From Phenylobacterium sp. J367 (GTDB taxonomy: Bacteria; Pseudomonadota; Alphaproteobacteria; Caulobacterales; Caulobacteraceae), in NCBI RefSeq assembly GCF_024699985.1, contig NZ_JAJONA010000001.1:2982501-3046500 (forward strand): 64,000 nucleotides of DNA. The letters are read 5' to 3'. How positions within the stretch are numbered: the first letter of the stretch is position 1; every line of letters begins with the position of its first letter. The notes below the pieces were generated by a model. It was not told the origin of the DNA, made no database searches, and saw nothing but the letters and a program-made list of their open reading frames with translations. Positions 46,613-55,910 of the stretch are shown here, piece by piece. The position numbers and the translations under genes are program-made.

Positions 46613-47463
46613 GGCCGGGCCTCCCGCAGGGTCCGGTCGACGTCGGGGGTTGCGGTGGCCGTCCCGCTGGGCCGGCCCGACGGCTGGTAGGCGAGGTTGA
46701 AGATGCAAAGGACTTCGCGGCCGCGGCGCAGGCGGAGCTGGGCCGCCGTCTGGTGCACCACCAGGAACTCGCCGCGGACGTCGAAGGGCGCCAATCCCTC
46801 GGATCCGTCGGGCGACACGGCATAGACGGCCGGCAGGGCCTGCGCGCCTGGGAAACGCAGGACGGTGAAGCGGCCGTTGTCCGTCACCTCGGAGGGCGCG
46901 ATCGCCGCCGAGCCCTGCACGTCGTAGGCAAGGTTGCGAGCGCCTTCGAGGACGCCGCGGTCGAGCTTGAGCTGCAGCACCCGGCGCTCCAGCGCCTGGG
47001 CCTCTGCCGCCAGCGCCGCCTGCAGCGTGAGGCGATCCGTGTCGGGATAACGGAACTGCACCACGAAGAAGGTGTCGGGCGAGGTCCGCGCCGTCGCCCC
47101 GCTGCGGGTCGCTAGCTCGAAGGTGTAGTGGCGCGCGCCGCCGCCACTGAGGCGGGTGGTGACGATCAGGTTCGTCGGCGGGCGCACCGTCGTCGGCTTG
47201 GCGAACAGCAGATTGCCCTCGGGCGCCACCTCCCAGCCGGAGGTGTCGCCCAGCGCCACGTGCAGGATCGTCTCGTCGTCGGCGAAGCGAATCTGGGTGG
47301 CGGACCGGAAGGTCCCGACGATGCGGACCACCTGCTGCGGATCGTAGTCGATGGTCTTGATGCGCGGGTCGGCGCGGCCGGGTCGCGGCGTCTCGGCGGC
47401 CGTGGCCGGCGCCCCGGCCAGGAGGGCAAGCGCGGCGATGAGCAGGGCGGCGCGGAGGTTCAT
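46609..47463 (-). CDS. virB9: Type IV secretion outer-membrane complex protein VirB9
   Basis: A 284-residue exported protein with signal peptide MNLRAALLIAALALLAGAPA. Conserved pieces are DPRIKTIDYDPQQVVRIVGT, the TQIRFADDETILHVALGD region and the C-terminal VirB9/CagX domain (NGRFTVLRFPGAQALPAVYA). A frame open through virB8 and hipA is coincidental; ATG 47463 overlaps the virB8 stop. Forms the outer ring with VirB7 and VirB10. Confidence 0.93.
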   Translation of the reverse strand: MNLRAALLIAALALLAGAPATAAETPRPGRADPRIKTIDYDPQQVVRIVGTFRSATQIRFADDETILHVALGDTSGWEVAPEGNLLFAKPTTVRPPTNLIVTTRLSGGGARHYTFELATRSGATARTSPDTFFVVQFRYPDTDRLTLQAALAAEAQALERRVLQLKLDRGVLEGARNLAYDVQGSAAIAPSEVTDNGRFTVLRFPGAQALPAVYAVSPDGSEGLAPFDVRGEFLVVHQTAAQLRLRRGREVLCIFNLAYQPSGRPSGTATATPDVDRTLREARP

Positions 47464-48141
47464 CGGATCACCTCCGGATCGGCGCGGTAGGAGGAGACCT
47501 GGAAACCCAGCGGGTTCCGGAGGCGGTCGCTCTCGCCCATGGGCGCCTTGGTGTAGGCGAACGCCACGGTGGCGATCCAGTCCGACTTCCTCGAGCTGGC
47601 TGCCGCGCCGGACGGTGCGGTGGAACCGGACGTTGGCGACGCCTGGCGCGACGAAGCTGATGGCGCGGATCGCGACCTGTGCATCGGCGGCCGCTCCGTA
47701 GGCGACCTGCGGGCTCGAGGGGTTGGTCGGCCGGAAGGCCAGCGCCCAGCGCTGCTGTTCCTCGGGCGTCGACATGATCGACACCTGGCGGAAGTTCGAC
47801 TCCGCCGCCTGCGGCAGCCAGCCTTCCCGGGCCCGGACATAGGAGGCGAGGAAGGACTTGGTGACCGCCTCGTCATAGGTCGCGGGCCCGGCCGACGAGA
47901 GGCCACGCACGACCTCCACCGCGCCCGTTGTCCGGTCGACCCGCACCACATAGGGCTCGACGGTCTTGAGCGGCGTGAGGGCCGCGACGGCCGCCATGGC
48001 CGCGCCCGCCAGGCCGGCGGCGATCGCGGCGACGGCCCAGGCCAGGCGCCGCGACCGGAGGGCGGCGGCCAGGCGGTCCTGGTCCCAGCTGCGGGACTCC
48101 GCGAAGTAGGCCTTCAGGTCCGGGGAGGGCACGCCGGTCAT
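47460..48141 (-). CDS. virB8: Type IV secretion inner-membrane protein VirB8 (frameshift)
   Basis: A 226-residue assembly factor after removing one base near 47585 (TTCC context, not a long run). A short cytoplasmic N-terminus (YFAESRSWDQDRLAAALRSR) precedes one membrane helix at about 33-56. The periplasmic NTF2-like domain carries LKTVEPYVVRVDRTTGAVEV, SFLASYVRAREGWLPQAAES and ends WIATVAFAYTKAPMGESDRL, NPLGFQVSSYR. ATG 48141 overlaps the end of the upstream small gene (ATGA). Confidence 0.91.
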
Positions 48142-48377
48142 GGCCGGCCGCTCGCGCACTGGCCCGCGCCGCGGCCGGGTAGGGCCGCCGCCGCGGGTTC
48201 GGCCGCCAGAACGGTCCCGTTCGGGTTCGCCGAGCGGCGAGCGCCTTGGCAGGCTGCCGGCTCCCGGGCGGAGAGGGCGCAGGCGGCGGCCAGGATCGCC
48301 GCCAGGGCGAGCGCAGCGAGGGCGCGCAGGCGCGCGGTGGGATGGAGCCGCAGGATTGGAGGGTTTGGCATGTTCAC
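48138..48377 (-). CDS. Small exported lipoprotein-like protein in VirB7 position
   Basis: A 79-residue protein directly before virB8. Residues 14-34 are hydrophobic and end in LAAACALS; the cysteine could be lipidated, though the -3 residue is Ala and not the preferred Leu. The remainder is short, Ala- and Arg-rich. Position and size fit VirB7 or TrbK-type lipoproteins. It is coupled to virB8 by a four-base overlap. The assignment rests on context. Confidence 0.55.
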   Translation of the reverse strand: MNMPNPPILRLHPTARLRALAALALAAILAAACALSAREPAACQGARRSANPNGTVLAAEPAAAALPGRGAGQCASGRP

Positions 48378-48509
48378 CTCTCGGGTGATGACCCTGCCAA
48401 GCCACCGGGTGCACGGGCAGGGCGTAAGTTCCCTCCCGCGACCGGCGACACGCTTGGTCCCGGCGCCCGAGGTGCGGCTCGCGCCGGACGTCGCGCGCCC
48501 GTGGGCGCG

Positions 48510-49842
48510 TCATCTCGCCGGGGCGTCGTCCGCTGTCTGCAAGCGAGGCAGGCGGGCCTGGATGGCGGCGGCGATCGAGTCGTGCACGACGTCCGGAAAG
48601 TCGCTGGGCATCGCGCGTCGCGCATCCTCGACGGCTTTGCTCGCCTCGGCGCTGACGTCTTCGATGACCGTCCGGATCGTCTTCTGCCCGAGGCCGGCCG
48701 CCTTCGCCGTCTCGACGAAGTGACGGCCATGCAGGTCGAGGATCCCATAGTGCGGGCGCGCGCCGACGGACATGGCCAGCTTGTAGTTCCGGTGCGGAAT
48801 CCGTTTCGCGTCGAAGGCCGGTTGGGCGCTCAGGACATCGTAGAAGGGCGTCAGCCGGAATCGCCCCCGGGCGCAGGAAGACGCTGAAGTTCTTGGCATG
48901 ACCGTCCGTCGCACCGATCAGCCAGAACAGGATCTGGCTTTTCAGCACCAGGGCCTGGTCCGCCAAGGGGTCATCGCCTTCGCCCAGCTTCTTCAGCAGG
49001 TCGACCACGCCTGGCCCTCCCTGGCTCTGGTACTTGCGGCTCGAGGGGATCGACAGCGCCTGGCAGAAGTCCTCTTGCGGCAAGCGCAGGAGTTGCGTCC
49101 CGTCGCGCCACCGGCGATCGAACCGCTCGACGACCAGGACGCGCCGTCGGCCGAAGGTGGCCATCTCGGTTCGGGCGACGGGAAGGCCGAAGCAACCGAG
49201 CAAGGTGAGACAATAGTGCTCGTTCTCCACGCTGTGCTTCAGATCGATGAGCCCCCAGGGCGTCGGAATTTCGCCCAGCTGAGGCTTGAGGATATGGGTC
49301 GTGGGCGTCGTGCCCAGCGGACGCATCCATCGGCCGTCGTGACGCAGCAGCGCCGTCTTCTCCTGGGCGCCGGCCACGGAGATGCGGAACTCCTGCTCGG
49401 TGTCGATACCGAGCGGGCTACGCGAGAGATCGGCGAGCATGGCCTCGATCTCTTCGTCGCCGAGCGGCACGCCCTTCGCAGGCTGCAGCGCGTCCATTGC
49501 TTCGCCGGCAGGCAGAAACTGCATCGCCCCCACGCAGTCGCGTCCGATCTGCTCCAGGAGGCTGAACGCGTCCACGCCGCCGGCGCCGGTGCGTTCGGCG
49601 ACCCGGCGACGTACCTGCGGGCTGTCGGGCAACAGGTTGTCGAACACCGCGACCACGGGTTCGCCACGCCACGGCGCCGGGCGTAGCGGCAGCGAGAGGG
49701 AGATCGGGAAGGCCGGCGGCCAGTCGAGCCAGGTCGCGTCGTACTGGAAACGGATCGCGCCGCCTGGCTCCTTGTCGAGGCGGCCGCAAAGGCGGTTGTT
49801 GATGAAGACGTTGAGGGGCTCGTGCGCCCGCCGCCGCGGCAT
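48510..49842 (-). CDS. hipA: HipA-family serine/threonine kinase toxin (frameshift)
   Basis: Toxin kinase of the HipBA system, which in E. coli phosphorylates glutamyl-tRNA synthetase. 443 residues after removing one base in the C5 run 48864-48868. The N-terminal couple-domain (EPLNVFINNRLCGRLDKEPG) is followed by ISVAGAQEKTALL (ATP-binding P-loop region), THILKPQLGEIPTPWGL, ENEHYCLTLLGCFGLPVART, QEDFCQALSIPSSRKYQSQG, and the catalytic and metal motifs WLIGATDGHAKNFSVFL. The frameshift lies just after the catalytic loop. hipB precedes it by one-base overlap. It is embedded inside the transfer operon. Confidence 0.9.
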
Positions 49843-50096
49843 CAGAAGATATCCCCGACCTCGTCTGCAGAGCTCTTGCTGCGCGGGACGATGGTGACCT
49901 CGAGGTCGAGGGCGGCGAGCACGTCGAACAGGGTCGCGACCTTCATGCCGCTGTGGCCAGTCTCGATCTTCGAGATCATCTCCTGCCGCTGGCCTGCCAG
50001 ACGCCCCAGTTCCGTCTGCGTGAGCTTGCGCCCCTGGCGGACTTGTTGAACGACATGTCCAAGCTGTTTGGCGGAGCGGGCGAAGGCGGGCGGCAC
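49842..50096 (-). CDS. hipB: HipB-family XRE antitoxin
   Basis: An 84-residue helix-turn-helix antitoxin: VVQQVRQGRKLTQTELGRLA, then GQRQEMISKIETGHSGMKVA and LFDVLAALDLEVTIVPR, the usual XRE/HipB layout. Its stop overlaps the hipA start by one base. It should repress its own promoter, where an inverted repeat of TATGCGCGTT flanks an AT-rich stretch. Confidence 0.9.
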   Translation of the reverse strand: MPPAFARSAKQLGHVVQQVRQGRKLTQTELGRLAGQRQEMISKIETGHSGMKVATLFDVLAALDLEVTIVPRSKSSADEVGDIF

Positions 50097-50119
50097 AAGC
50101 GTCTCCAGAAATAATCCAT

Positions 50120-50191
50120 TATGCGCGTTTTGACATATATCTTCTTTATGTGGAAATCAACATAATAGTGAAATATCGTCCAACGCGCATA
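50120..50191. promoter_or_regulatory. hipBA promoter region with inverted repeats
   Basis: TATGCGCGTT (50120-50129) and its complement AACGCGCATA (50182-50191) bracket a strikingly AT-rich segment upstream of hipB. Inside it ACATA and TATGT (about 50133-50151) form a second small inverted repeat. This is the expected form of a HipB operator. Confidence 0.6.
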
Positions 50192-50231
50192 GGTATGCAC
50201 TTGGTTTCCCGGACGCCCGCGCCGCCAGCTT

Positions 50232-51164
50232 CTAGCGTGTGGTCCTGACCTGCCGGATCGAGCCCCCCTCGGGGGCCGTGAAACCGCGACTTCCGTCGGA
50301 AGACGACGCCGGCCGTGCTGCGGGCCGCCCGAGACGTGCGGTGTTGGCGAAGTCGGCGAGGCCGACGCTCGCGCCGCCGGCGATGCCGGCGGCGATGGCC
50401 GGGACCTGCAGGAAGAAGATCGCGCCGAGCAGGCACAGCGCGACGAACATCAGCCCGCCGGCCATGGGATCGTCGCCCTCGATGGCGACCCACTGCTCGG
50501 CGACGATGGCCAGCACCATCTGGAATACCGACAGGATCAGGGCGAAGAGGACGAGGTAGTTCACAGCCTGGCCGAGCCAGCCGAAGAAGTAGCGGCGGGT
50601 GGCCTCGAAGAGCGCGCAGGCGATGAAGATCGGCCCGAGCGCCACGAGGAAGGCCAGGGCCACCTTCGCCAGGGTGACGATGCCGAACCCCAACGCCGCC
50701 GCCAGCGCCCCGCAGACCCAGACCGCGCCGCTGAGCAGCAGCGGCAGCCAGTCGGTGAGGTCGGCTTCCCTTGCGATCTTCTCGCCGAGGTAGGCGGCCC
50801 GGTTGAAGAACTGGTCGAAGGCCTGGCCGGCGTCGCCGGCCGAACCCCCGCCGATCGCCTGGGCCAGGGTGTCCGGCAGGACATGGAAGAGCGGCTGGGC
50901 GACCCACGGGCCATAGGCGGCCGTGGTGGCCAGCATCACGACCAGGCCGAGCTTCACCGACCGGATCGCGAAGTCCATGAACGGCTCGGCGATGGCGCCG
51001 CGCAGGATCGCGAACCCGTAGAGCAGCACGTAGAGCACCAGCGCCGCCCGGACGGGCCCCGCCACTTGGCCGGCCGCGTTGCTGACGCCCTGGTCCAGGA
51101 AAGCGTCCAGCTTACCGTCCACATAGGCGTACGCCGGGCTGAAGATGCGCAGCTCGCCGGCCAT
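50232..51164 (-). CDS. virB6: Type IV secretion polytopic membrane protein VirB6
   Basis: A 310-residue inner-membrane channel protein with six or more helices: VRAALVLYVLLYGFAILRGA, SVKLGLVVMLATTAAYGPWV, WLPLLLSGAVWVCGALAAAL, AFLVALGPIFIACALFEATR, YLVLFALILSVFQMVLAIVA and LMFVALCLLGAIFFLQVPAI. The conserved ALGPIFIACALF and TRRYFFGWLGQAVNY are typical TrbL/VirB6 features. ATG 51164 shares a base with the eexN stop region. Confidence 0.9.
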   Translation of the reverse strand: MAGELRIFSPAYAYVDGKLDAFLDQGVSNAAGQVAGPVRAALVLYVLLYGFAILRGAIAEPFMDFAIRSVKLGLVVMLATTAAYGPWVAQPLFHVLPDTLAQAIGGGSAGDAGQAFDQFFNRAAYLGEKIAREADLTDWLPLLLSGAVWVCGALAAALGFGIVTLAKVALAFLVALGPIFIACALFEATRRYFFGWLGQAVNYLVLFALILSVFQMVLAIVAEQWVAIEGDDPMAGGLMFVALCLLGAIFFLQVPAIAAGIAGGASVGLADFANTARLGRPAARPASSSDGSRGFTAPEGGSIRQVRTTR

Positions 51165-51382
51165 CAGTGCGCACCCGACCGATATCGCGTCTCGCGAGAC
51201 AACGATTTGGCTCGGCCAAGGCCGACGCGGGCGTTCTCGCAATCGGTGAACTGCGCACCGCTGGCGCAGGCGGTCACGACGCGCTGCGCCTCCTCCGGGT
51301 GGACCGCGAACCACGAGATGTCCCGCGGCAACGGACTGCAGCCCGCTGCCGCGAGCGCGCTGATCAGGATCCAGAGACGCAT
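51164..51382 (-). CDS. EexN-family entry-exclusion lipoprotein
   Basis: A 72-residue lipoprotein candidate: signal MRLWILISALAAAG followed by Cys. The mature part carries the EexN hallmark, an aromatic-rich start (ISWFAVHPEEAQRVVTAC) and a second cysteine in FTDCENA. Such proteins block entry of a second copy of the same element. It lies between virB5 and virB6, the normal eex position, and overlaps both. Confidence 0.82.
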   Translation of the reverse strand: MRLWILISALAAAGCSPLPRDISWFAVHPEEAQRVVTACASGAQFTDCENARVGLGRAKSLSRETRYRSGAH

Positions 51383-52080
51383 CAGAAGCCGCTCCGGTAG
51401 CGCTGCAGCCGCGCTTCGCGGGCGGCGGCGGCGCGCTCGCGGTTCCGCTGCGCCTGCAGGCGCTCTTCGGCGTCCTGCGCCATGGCGAGGCCCTGCAGCC
51501 GCATCTGGTCGTTCTGGCCCATGGCCTGCTCCGCCAGGAGCCGCGCTTGCAGATCGAGCACGGCGCGGACGTCGGGAGCCGAATCGAGCGCGGACAGAAG
51601 CTCCTCCAGGCCGGCCTGCCGTTTGGCGCCGGCCTGTGCGGCCGCCTGGCCAAGCGCGAGGTCCCGCGCGGCGCGATCGCCTTCACGCTCAAGGGCCTGG
51701 CCGAGGGGATCGTCGGCCGGCGCGGTGTAGAGCCGCTGGTCGGCGCGGATTCCGGCCGCCCGGCGGCCGAGCTCGCCCAGCGCGCCCAGGTCGCCCCTGG
51801 CGGCGGCGACATACCTGTCGATGTCGGGGATGAAGGCGCGGAGCTCGGGGGACTTGAGCGCGCCCGCCAACGCGCCGGCCCCCGAGGCGGTGTTGAAGCC
51901 GTCGTAGAGCCGTTTCGCCTCCGCGACCTGCGCCTGAAGTTCCTTCAACTGGTCGAGGGCGGTCGTCGCCTGCTTCAGCAGGCTGGCGTAGCTGGTCGGA
52001 TCGTGAACCACGATCTGGGCGGAGGCCGGCGGGGCGGTGGCCAGGGCCCACGCCAGAGTGAGAGGGAGCCGGGATTTCAT
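51382..52080 (-). CDS. virB5: Type IV secretion pilus-tip protein VirB5
   Basis: A 232-residue exported protein. The signal peptide is MKSRLPLTLAWALATAPPAS. The VirB5/TrbJ domain includes IVVHDPTSYASLLKQATTAL and long charged helices, ending in EERLQAQRNRERAAAAREAR. ATG 52080 overlaps the repaired virB4 stop (ATGA). An apparent in-frame join to virB4 is caused by a frameshift at the end of virB4. Confidence 0.88.
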   Translation of the reverse strand: MKSRLPLTLAWALATAPPASAQIVVHDPTSYASLLKQATTALDQLKELQAQVAEAKRLYDGFNTASGAGALAGALKSPELRAFIPDIDRYVAAARGDLGALGELGRRAAGIRADQRLYTAPADDPLGQALEREGDRAARDLALGQAAAQAGAKRQAGLEELLSALDSAPDVRAVLDLQARLLAEQAMGQNDQMRLQGLAMAQDAEERLQAQRNRERAAAAREARLQRYRSGF

Positions 52081-54462
52081 GGCAGGCGCCTCCGCGCGGC
52101 CTGGAAGGGGGGCCATCCAGTCGGCCGGATCGTCGCCGTGGGCGGCGCGGATCCGATCCAGCAGGTCCACGGTCTCGGTGCGGCCGGAGAGGACGGCGAG
52201 TGCGTCGTCCAGGCCGGTGAGATCGAGTTCGGCTACGACCGAATCCAGGCCCTGCTTGACGAGGAAGCGGCGCTGCGCCGGGGAGAGCTCGTCCCGGACC
52301 AGCGCGAACTCCCGCTGGGTGAGGCCGAAGCCATCCACGTAATCGCGCTCGGCGGCGTGCGGATTGGGCAGGTAGATCTTCGTGGCGCACTGCTCGACGA
52401 TCGTGTGGGCGATCGGCGAGCGCAGGACGTCCGCGGGCGACTGGGTGCCCAGCACCAGCAGCGCGTTCTGCTTGCGGAAGGTCTTCAGGCCGTCCTGGGC
52501 GAGGCCGCGGAAGGCCTCGTCGCCGAGCGCCTTCCAGAATTCGTCCACGTCGATCACCAGCCGCCGGCCGTCCAGCAGCTGCTGCAGCCGGTGGAAGAGG
52601 TACATCATCAGCGGCGTGCGGACGTCTGGCGCGTCCAGCACGTGGGTCATGTCGAAGCCCAGGAAGGCGGCGTCGAGCGGAAGAGCGTCGGTCCCGCCGT
52701 CCAGGGCCCAGCCGAGCGCCTGGCCCGTGCGCCAGCGATCCAGGCGCGCGCCGATCCCGCCCGCGTCCCGCTGGCCGAGCAGGGAGCGGAGCGCCGAGAC
52801 CGAGCGCCGGGGCGCCGGCAGCGGCAGGAGCGCCGCCACGGCGGCGTCGATCGCCGCCTCGTCCTGGGGCGACAGGGGTTCGTCGCCATGGCGCACCATC
52901 TGGCGGACGAGCGCGCCCAGGAAGGCGCGGTCGGCGGGGGTGTCGGAGAGCGCCTTCAGCGGCGCGAAGCCGGTCGGCTGGCCGGGGATCAGCGACAGGT
53001 AGGTTCCGCCGCAGGCGCGGACGAAGACCTCCGCCCCGCGATCCTTGTCGATGAACACCTGCTGCGCGCCGAGCTTCTCGAGCTGCGCGAGCATGAAGTT
53101 CTGCACGACCGTCTTGCCCGATCCGGACGGGCCGCAGATGAAGGTGTGGCCGAGGTCGCCCACGTGGAAGTTGAAGGCGTACGGCGATCCCGCCGAGGTC
53201 CTGAGCACCGTGACCGCCGGCCCCCAGTGGTTTCCTGTGGCGCGGCCCGTCGGATGGGTGTGGAAGGGGGCGAAGCTCGCGAAGTTGCGGCTCGTGATCG
53301 CCGCGGGCCGCAGTCGAAGGCGGAAATTGCCGGGGAACTGGGCCCAGAAGGCCGCTTCGAGGCCGAGGTCCTCGCGGGCCGCCACCAGGCCGGAATCGGC
53401 CAGCAGCGCGCGGGCCGCGGCGAGGTGGCCGGCCAGCTCGCGCGGCGTCTCGCCGTAGACCAGGACCGAAGCCTGGTGCTCGCCCACCACGAACCGGTTC
53501 GACATCAGCGCGTCGAGCGCGGTGTCGAGGTCGTCGACCTGCGAGGCGGGCGCGGTCGCGCGCGGACAGCATCTGGTTCTGCTTGCGGGTCATCACCGCC
53601 TGGGCGGCGGTCTTGGACAGGAAGCTGAACGACTGTGAGGCCAGGAGCGGGAAGGGGGCGGAGAGCAGGCCGTCCCAGAGGCCCGGACGGGTGGTCGCCG
53701 GGTATTCCTTGATCCCCAGCATGGCCGCGATCGGGCGCTGGCGACGTCGCGGATCTCCAGCGCCTCACGGCCGAAGATCAGGCGGCTGGCATGGATCGCC
53801 TCGCCAAGGCGCCCCCTGACCAGCGGGCAGCGGGACGGCCGGCCCGTGAGGACCAGCTGCAGCATTTCCATCGGGGCGGAGAACAGCAGCCCGTCACGCT
53901 CGTAGAGGCCGAGCGGTTCGGCGCGATAGCGGGCGAGGTGCTGCACGAGGGCTTCCCCGGCTTCCTCGAGCCGTCGCACGGCATCCTCGGTCTCGAGGTC
54001 CACACGATCTGCGCCGATGAGGCGCCCGACCCAGGCCTGCGTCCGTTCCGCGGCGTCGTGCGCCGGATGAAGCACCAGGGTGACGTAGAGCTCGTTCTGG
54101 AACGACCGCGACCGGCTCAGGCGGCCGCGGTAGGCGGCGTCCAACTCCCGGGCGAATCCGGACCGGAACTCGCCGGCCGGCGGCAGCTCGGCCTCCCGGC
54201 GCACGAGGTGGTGCCAGACCGCGAGGCGGTCCGACGCGAGGTTCCGCCATGCGCCGTTCAGCTTGGCGTGCCGGTCGTTGAGGTCACGGATGTCGGCGGT
54301 CTCGAAGCTGGCGCCGTCAAGTCGGAAGCAGGCCATCAGGGCGCCGGTGTCGAGGGCGATGACCCTGTCCGTCACGTGCCGGGCGTAGGGCAGCCAGCGC
54401 CCGGCGACCGCTTCCCGGGGCCGGGCCCGGTCCGGGACGGAGCGCAAGGCGAGCTCAGCCAT
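52077..54462 (-). CDS. virB4: Type IV secretion ATPase VirB4 (three frameshifts)
   Basis: Largest transfer ATPase, 794 residues after repair (one base missing near 53740, one extra at 53548-53550, one extra in the G6 run 52107-52112). The N-terminal domain includes RHVTDRVIALDTGALMACFR and QRPIAAMLGIKEYPATTRPG. Then AVMTRKQNQMLSARDRAASQ leads to Walker A (TFICGPSGSGKTVVQNFMLA), Walker B (RRLVIDVDEFWKALG) and LLVLGTQSPADVLRSPIAHT. The repaired end APFQAARRRLP puts the stop exactly at the virB5 start, which supports the third correction. Confidence 0.9.
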
Positions 54463-54787
54463 GACGCAGCTCCCGGCGGCCCGGCCGCCGGAGGGGCAGC
54501 GGGCTGGCGGAACTCCCGCCCCAGAGCCCGCCGTTACGGGCGCGCCCCTTGGTCTCCACGAACAGGTAGAGGACCCGAAAGGCGTTGGGATCGGCCTTGC
54601 AGATCGCCTGGAACACCAGGTGCAGCACGGGCGCGATCAGGAGGTAGAGGAGGGATCCGCCGCCGAGGAAGGCGACCGTCGAGACGATGAGGTTGATCCC
54701 CATGGCCTCCATCGGCACGCCCAGGATGAGGGCCGGCCGGGTGCAGGCGAGGAACAGCACGTCCTCCTGGAGGCGCTCGGCGGACAT
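54455..54787 (-). CDS. virB3: Type IV secretion protein VirB3
   Basis: A 110-residue inner-membrane protein. The conserved start VLFLACTRPALILGVPMEAM leads into two helices (INLIVSTVAFLGGG and LLYLLIAPVLHLVFQAI), then DPNAFRVLYLFVETKGR. It overlaps virB4 by eight bases. Confidence 0.9.
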   Translation of the reverse strand: MSAERLQEDVLFLACTRPALILGVPMEAMGINLIVSTVAFLGGGSLLYLLIAPVLHLVFQAICKADPNAFRVLYLFVETKGRARNGGLWGGSSASPLPLRRPGRRELRHG

Positions 54788-55089
54788 CAGCCGCCCCCGC
54801 CGCCGGTGATCAGGTCGACGATGGTCGAGGCCCCGAAGATCACGATGATGCCGATGACCACGGTGCCAGCGCGGCGGAGATCGATGTGCCCGAACATCCA
54901 GACGATGCCGGTGATGATCACCGCGAGCACCGCAAGGCCGCGGACGATGCCGTTGTTCAGCAGGTCGATCAGGTTCTGGATGAATCCGCCCAGGTCCCCT
55001 CCGACTTCCTGCGCCACGGCCGGTCCGGCCATGAACGAGATCGCCGTGGCGCAGAGGACCAGGCGGCGGATGAAACGCGGAGCGTTCAC
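54787..55089 (-). CDS. virB2: Type IV secretion pilin VirB2
   Basis: A 100-residue pilin precursor. The signal peptide (about 1-27) ends AGPAVAQ. The mature part has helices DLGGFIQNLIDLLNNGIVRG, LAVLAVIITGIVWMFGHID and TVVIGIIVIFGASTIVDLI, ending GGGGG. The GTG start at 55089 is chosen because AGGAG lies upstream and it overlaps the virB1 stop (GTGA); the frame is open further upstream. Confidence 0.9.
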   Translation of the reverse strand: MNAPRFIRRLVLCATAISFMAGPAVAQEVGGDLGGFIQNLIDLLNNGIVRGLAVLAVIITGIVWMFGHIDLRRAGTVVIGIIVIFGASTIVDLITGGGGG

Positions 55090-55670
55090 GGAGTGACTCC
55101 TGGGGCTGAGAAGACGAAGTGGGGCGGCGCCGCGGCCGCGCGGCCGAAGACGTCCCACGCAGGTGGAGCGGTCGCTGGCGCCGGTGCGTCGGAAGCGGCG
55201 GCGGTCGGCCGGCCGGCGTGGGTCAGAACGCGGGCGACGTAACCGTTGCCGATCCCGCGCTCGGCGTGACCCGTGTTGTAGATGCTGAGCGCGACCCGCA
55301 GCGCGGCTTGGCCCGGGCCATGTCGCGCGACACCGCGCGCATAGCCTTCGCGAAGGACCTCGCCGGCCGCCGACAGGTTGCGGCAGGGATCGAAGGCCTG
55401 CTCAATGGAGAGGCCCAGGCGCTTCAGGTTGCGCACATTGATCTGCGCGAGGCCCAGGTCGATGTCCTGGCCGGCTGCGATCAGGGCCGAGGCGGCCGCG
55501 ACGGCCTCCGCGGTGGAAGCGGGCTTCCGACGTTGGACCGCGGCCCGATTGACGCCGATCGCCAACGGCTCGAGGCCGCTCTCGGTCCGGGCGATCGCCA
55601 ACAGAGTGGGCGGCGCAATTCCCGGGGCGCATTGGGCGGCCAGGGCGATGACGGTTTGAGCATCCAGCAT
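55086..55670 (-). CDS. virB1: Lytic transglycosylase VirB1
   Basis: Peptidoglycan-cleaving enzyme opening the wall for the channel; 194 residues. The SLT domain has the catalytic glutamate in LAIARTESGLEPLAIG, followed by AGQDIDLGLAQINVRNLKRL and VALSIYNTGHAERGIGNGYV. The C-terminal tail is Ala/Pro-rich. No classic signal peptide is seen at the chosen ATG 55670; the upstream in-frame start adds only a basic extension. First gene of the transfer operon. Confidence 0.9.
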   Translation of the reverse strand: MLDAQTVIALAAQCAPGIAPPTLLAIARTESGLEPLAIGVNRAAVQRRKPASTAEAVAAASALIAAGQDIDLGLAQINVRNLKRLGLSIEQAFDPCRNLSAAGEVLREGYARGVARHGPGQAALRVALSIYNTGHAERGIGNGYVARVLTHAGRPTAAASDAPAPATAPPAWDVFGRAAAAPPHFVFSAPGVTP

Positions 55671-55755
55671 GCGGCGTCCTTTCCGCCGCAAGCCTCGCCG
55701 TCTCCCGGTCTGCCCGCGAGGGCGTAACCTCCGCCCGGCGTAGGTTTGCCCCCAT

Positions 55756-55772
55756 GCGCCAGATTCTGGCGC
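55756..55772. promoter_or_regulatory. Perfect 17-bp palindrome before virB1
   Basis: GCGCCAGA-T-TCTGGCGC is a perfect palindrome 86 bp upstream of virB1 in the divergent region shared with a LuxR-type gene. Candidate operator for the transfer operon. Confidence 0.6.
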
Positions 55773-55910
55773 GCTGAGCGCCGGAGCCGGCGCGGGCCGC
55801 GACTTATGTCGCCCTGTGAACAGCCGAGCGGAACTCGATCCGTGCGGGAATAATTCGATGTCTTCGCAAACCTGACTTTCACGATCAGTCAGTTCTCAGG
55901 GACCGCCGCG

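Noticed and set aside
44522..46708. VirB10-VirB11 fusion
   Set aside because: Caused by a frameshift in virB10. The repaired genes overlap by ATGA as in other virB operons.
46609..49842. 1,077-residue HipA-VirB8-VirB9 fusion
   Set aside because: Frameshifts in hipA and virB8 let three genes share one frame. Each has its own start, signal or motifs and known gene boundaries.
51382..53505. VirB4-VirB5 fusion protein
   Set aside because: The join comes from one extra base in the G6 run 52107-52112. Repair puts the virB4 stop on the virB5 start.
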